From NCBI GenBank assembly GCA_016934225.1, contig JAFGTH010000118.1:1-6618 (forward strand): a stretch of 6,618 nt of DNA. Direction: 5' to 3'. The translations under genes and the position numbers were made by a program. Below, piece after piece: positions 6,508 to 6,618 of this stretch. Numbering within the stretch: the first letter of the stretch is position 1; each line of letters begins with the position of its first letter. The notes under the pieces are model-generated. The model had not been told where the DNA came from, did no database searches, and saw only the letters and a list, made by a program, of their open reading frames with translations. This stretch comes from Lentisphaerota bacterium. GTDB lineage: Bacteria; Verrucomicrobiota; Kiritimatiellia; UBA8416; JAFGTH01.

Positions 6508-6618
6508 CGGTCGCCTTGTCCCTGATGCGCATATTCTTCGACCCGGTCCAACCATTCGCTGGCCAGGGCGCGGAACAGCGTGGGCTGCTCGAAGTTCAGG
6601 TTATGGCCGGCGCAATCC
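6504..6618 (-). CDS. Alpha/beta hydrolase, C-terminal end only (5' part beyond window)
   Basis: Only the last 37 residues are in the window, read on the minus strand from 6617 to the TGA at 6506-6504. They begin DCAGHNLNFEQPTLFRALAS and run through EWLDRVEEYA. The GH..NFEQP..F..WL pattern is the usual C-terminus of alpha/beta-fold hydrolases, where this histidine completes the Ser-Asp/Glu-His triad. The nucleophile and acid lie outside the window, so the substrate cannot be named. The stop overlaps the marR start by ATGA, indicating translational coupling, and an operon in which the regulator may respond to the hydrolase substrate or product. Confidence 0.75.
   Translation of the reverse strand, partial: DCAGHNLNFEQPTLFRALASEWLDRVEEYAHQGQGDR

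Overview
The window looks like part of an exopolysaccharide gene cluster of a Gram-negative bacterium, of the kind associated with exosortase/PEP-CTERM protein sorting. The main evidence is a minus-strand FemAB-like protein that matches my memory of the PEP-CTERM-associated FemAB family (TIGR03019), and a glycosyltransferase whose N-terminus reads like the PEP-CTERM/EpsH1-associated sugar transferase family (TIGR03088). No exosortase, PEP-CTERM substrate, polysaccharide export gene or rRNA/tRNA gene lies in the window, so the taxon is open. A proteobacterium or another diderm such as Nitrospirota would fit.

Positions 1-4621 (plus strand) hold four tightly packed genes that look like one operon: the 3' part of an ATP-grasp carboxylate-amine ligase, then three GT-B fold, GT4-type glycosyltransferases. 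The gaps between them are 5, 40 and 32 nt. The first two glycosyltransferases are clearly richer in A+T than the rest of the window. The third is intermediate. The cluster may therefore have been assembled from pieces of different origin.

Positions 4622-4756 separate this operon from the convergent femAB-like gene. The gap has no clear terminator, and one plus-strand frame looks vaguely coding.

Positions 4757-6618 (minus strand) hold the FemAB-like gene, with a strong ribosome binding site and a possible sigma70-type promoter overlapped by an inverted repeat. Upstream of it are a MarR-family regulator with a candidate terminator at its end, and the last 37 residues of an alpha/beta hydrolase. 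The hydrolase stop codon overlaps the marR start in ATGA.

Working model (inference): the glycosyltransferases build a repeat unit, the ATP-grasp enzyme makes an amide or peptide bond to a carboxylate, and the FemAB-like protein transfers an aminoacyl or similar group to an envelope glycan or lipid-linked precursor. The MarR-hydrolase pair looks like a separate unit, although its regulator could act on the femAB promoter. No wholly new system is evident. The ATP-grasp/FemAB combination and the regulatory gap upstream of femAB are the parts most worth checking.
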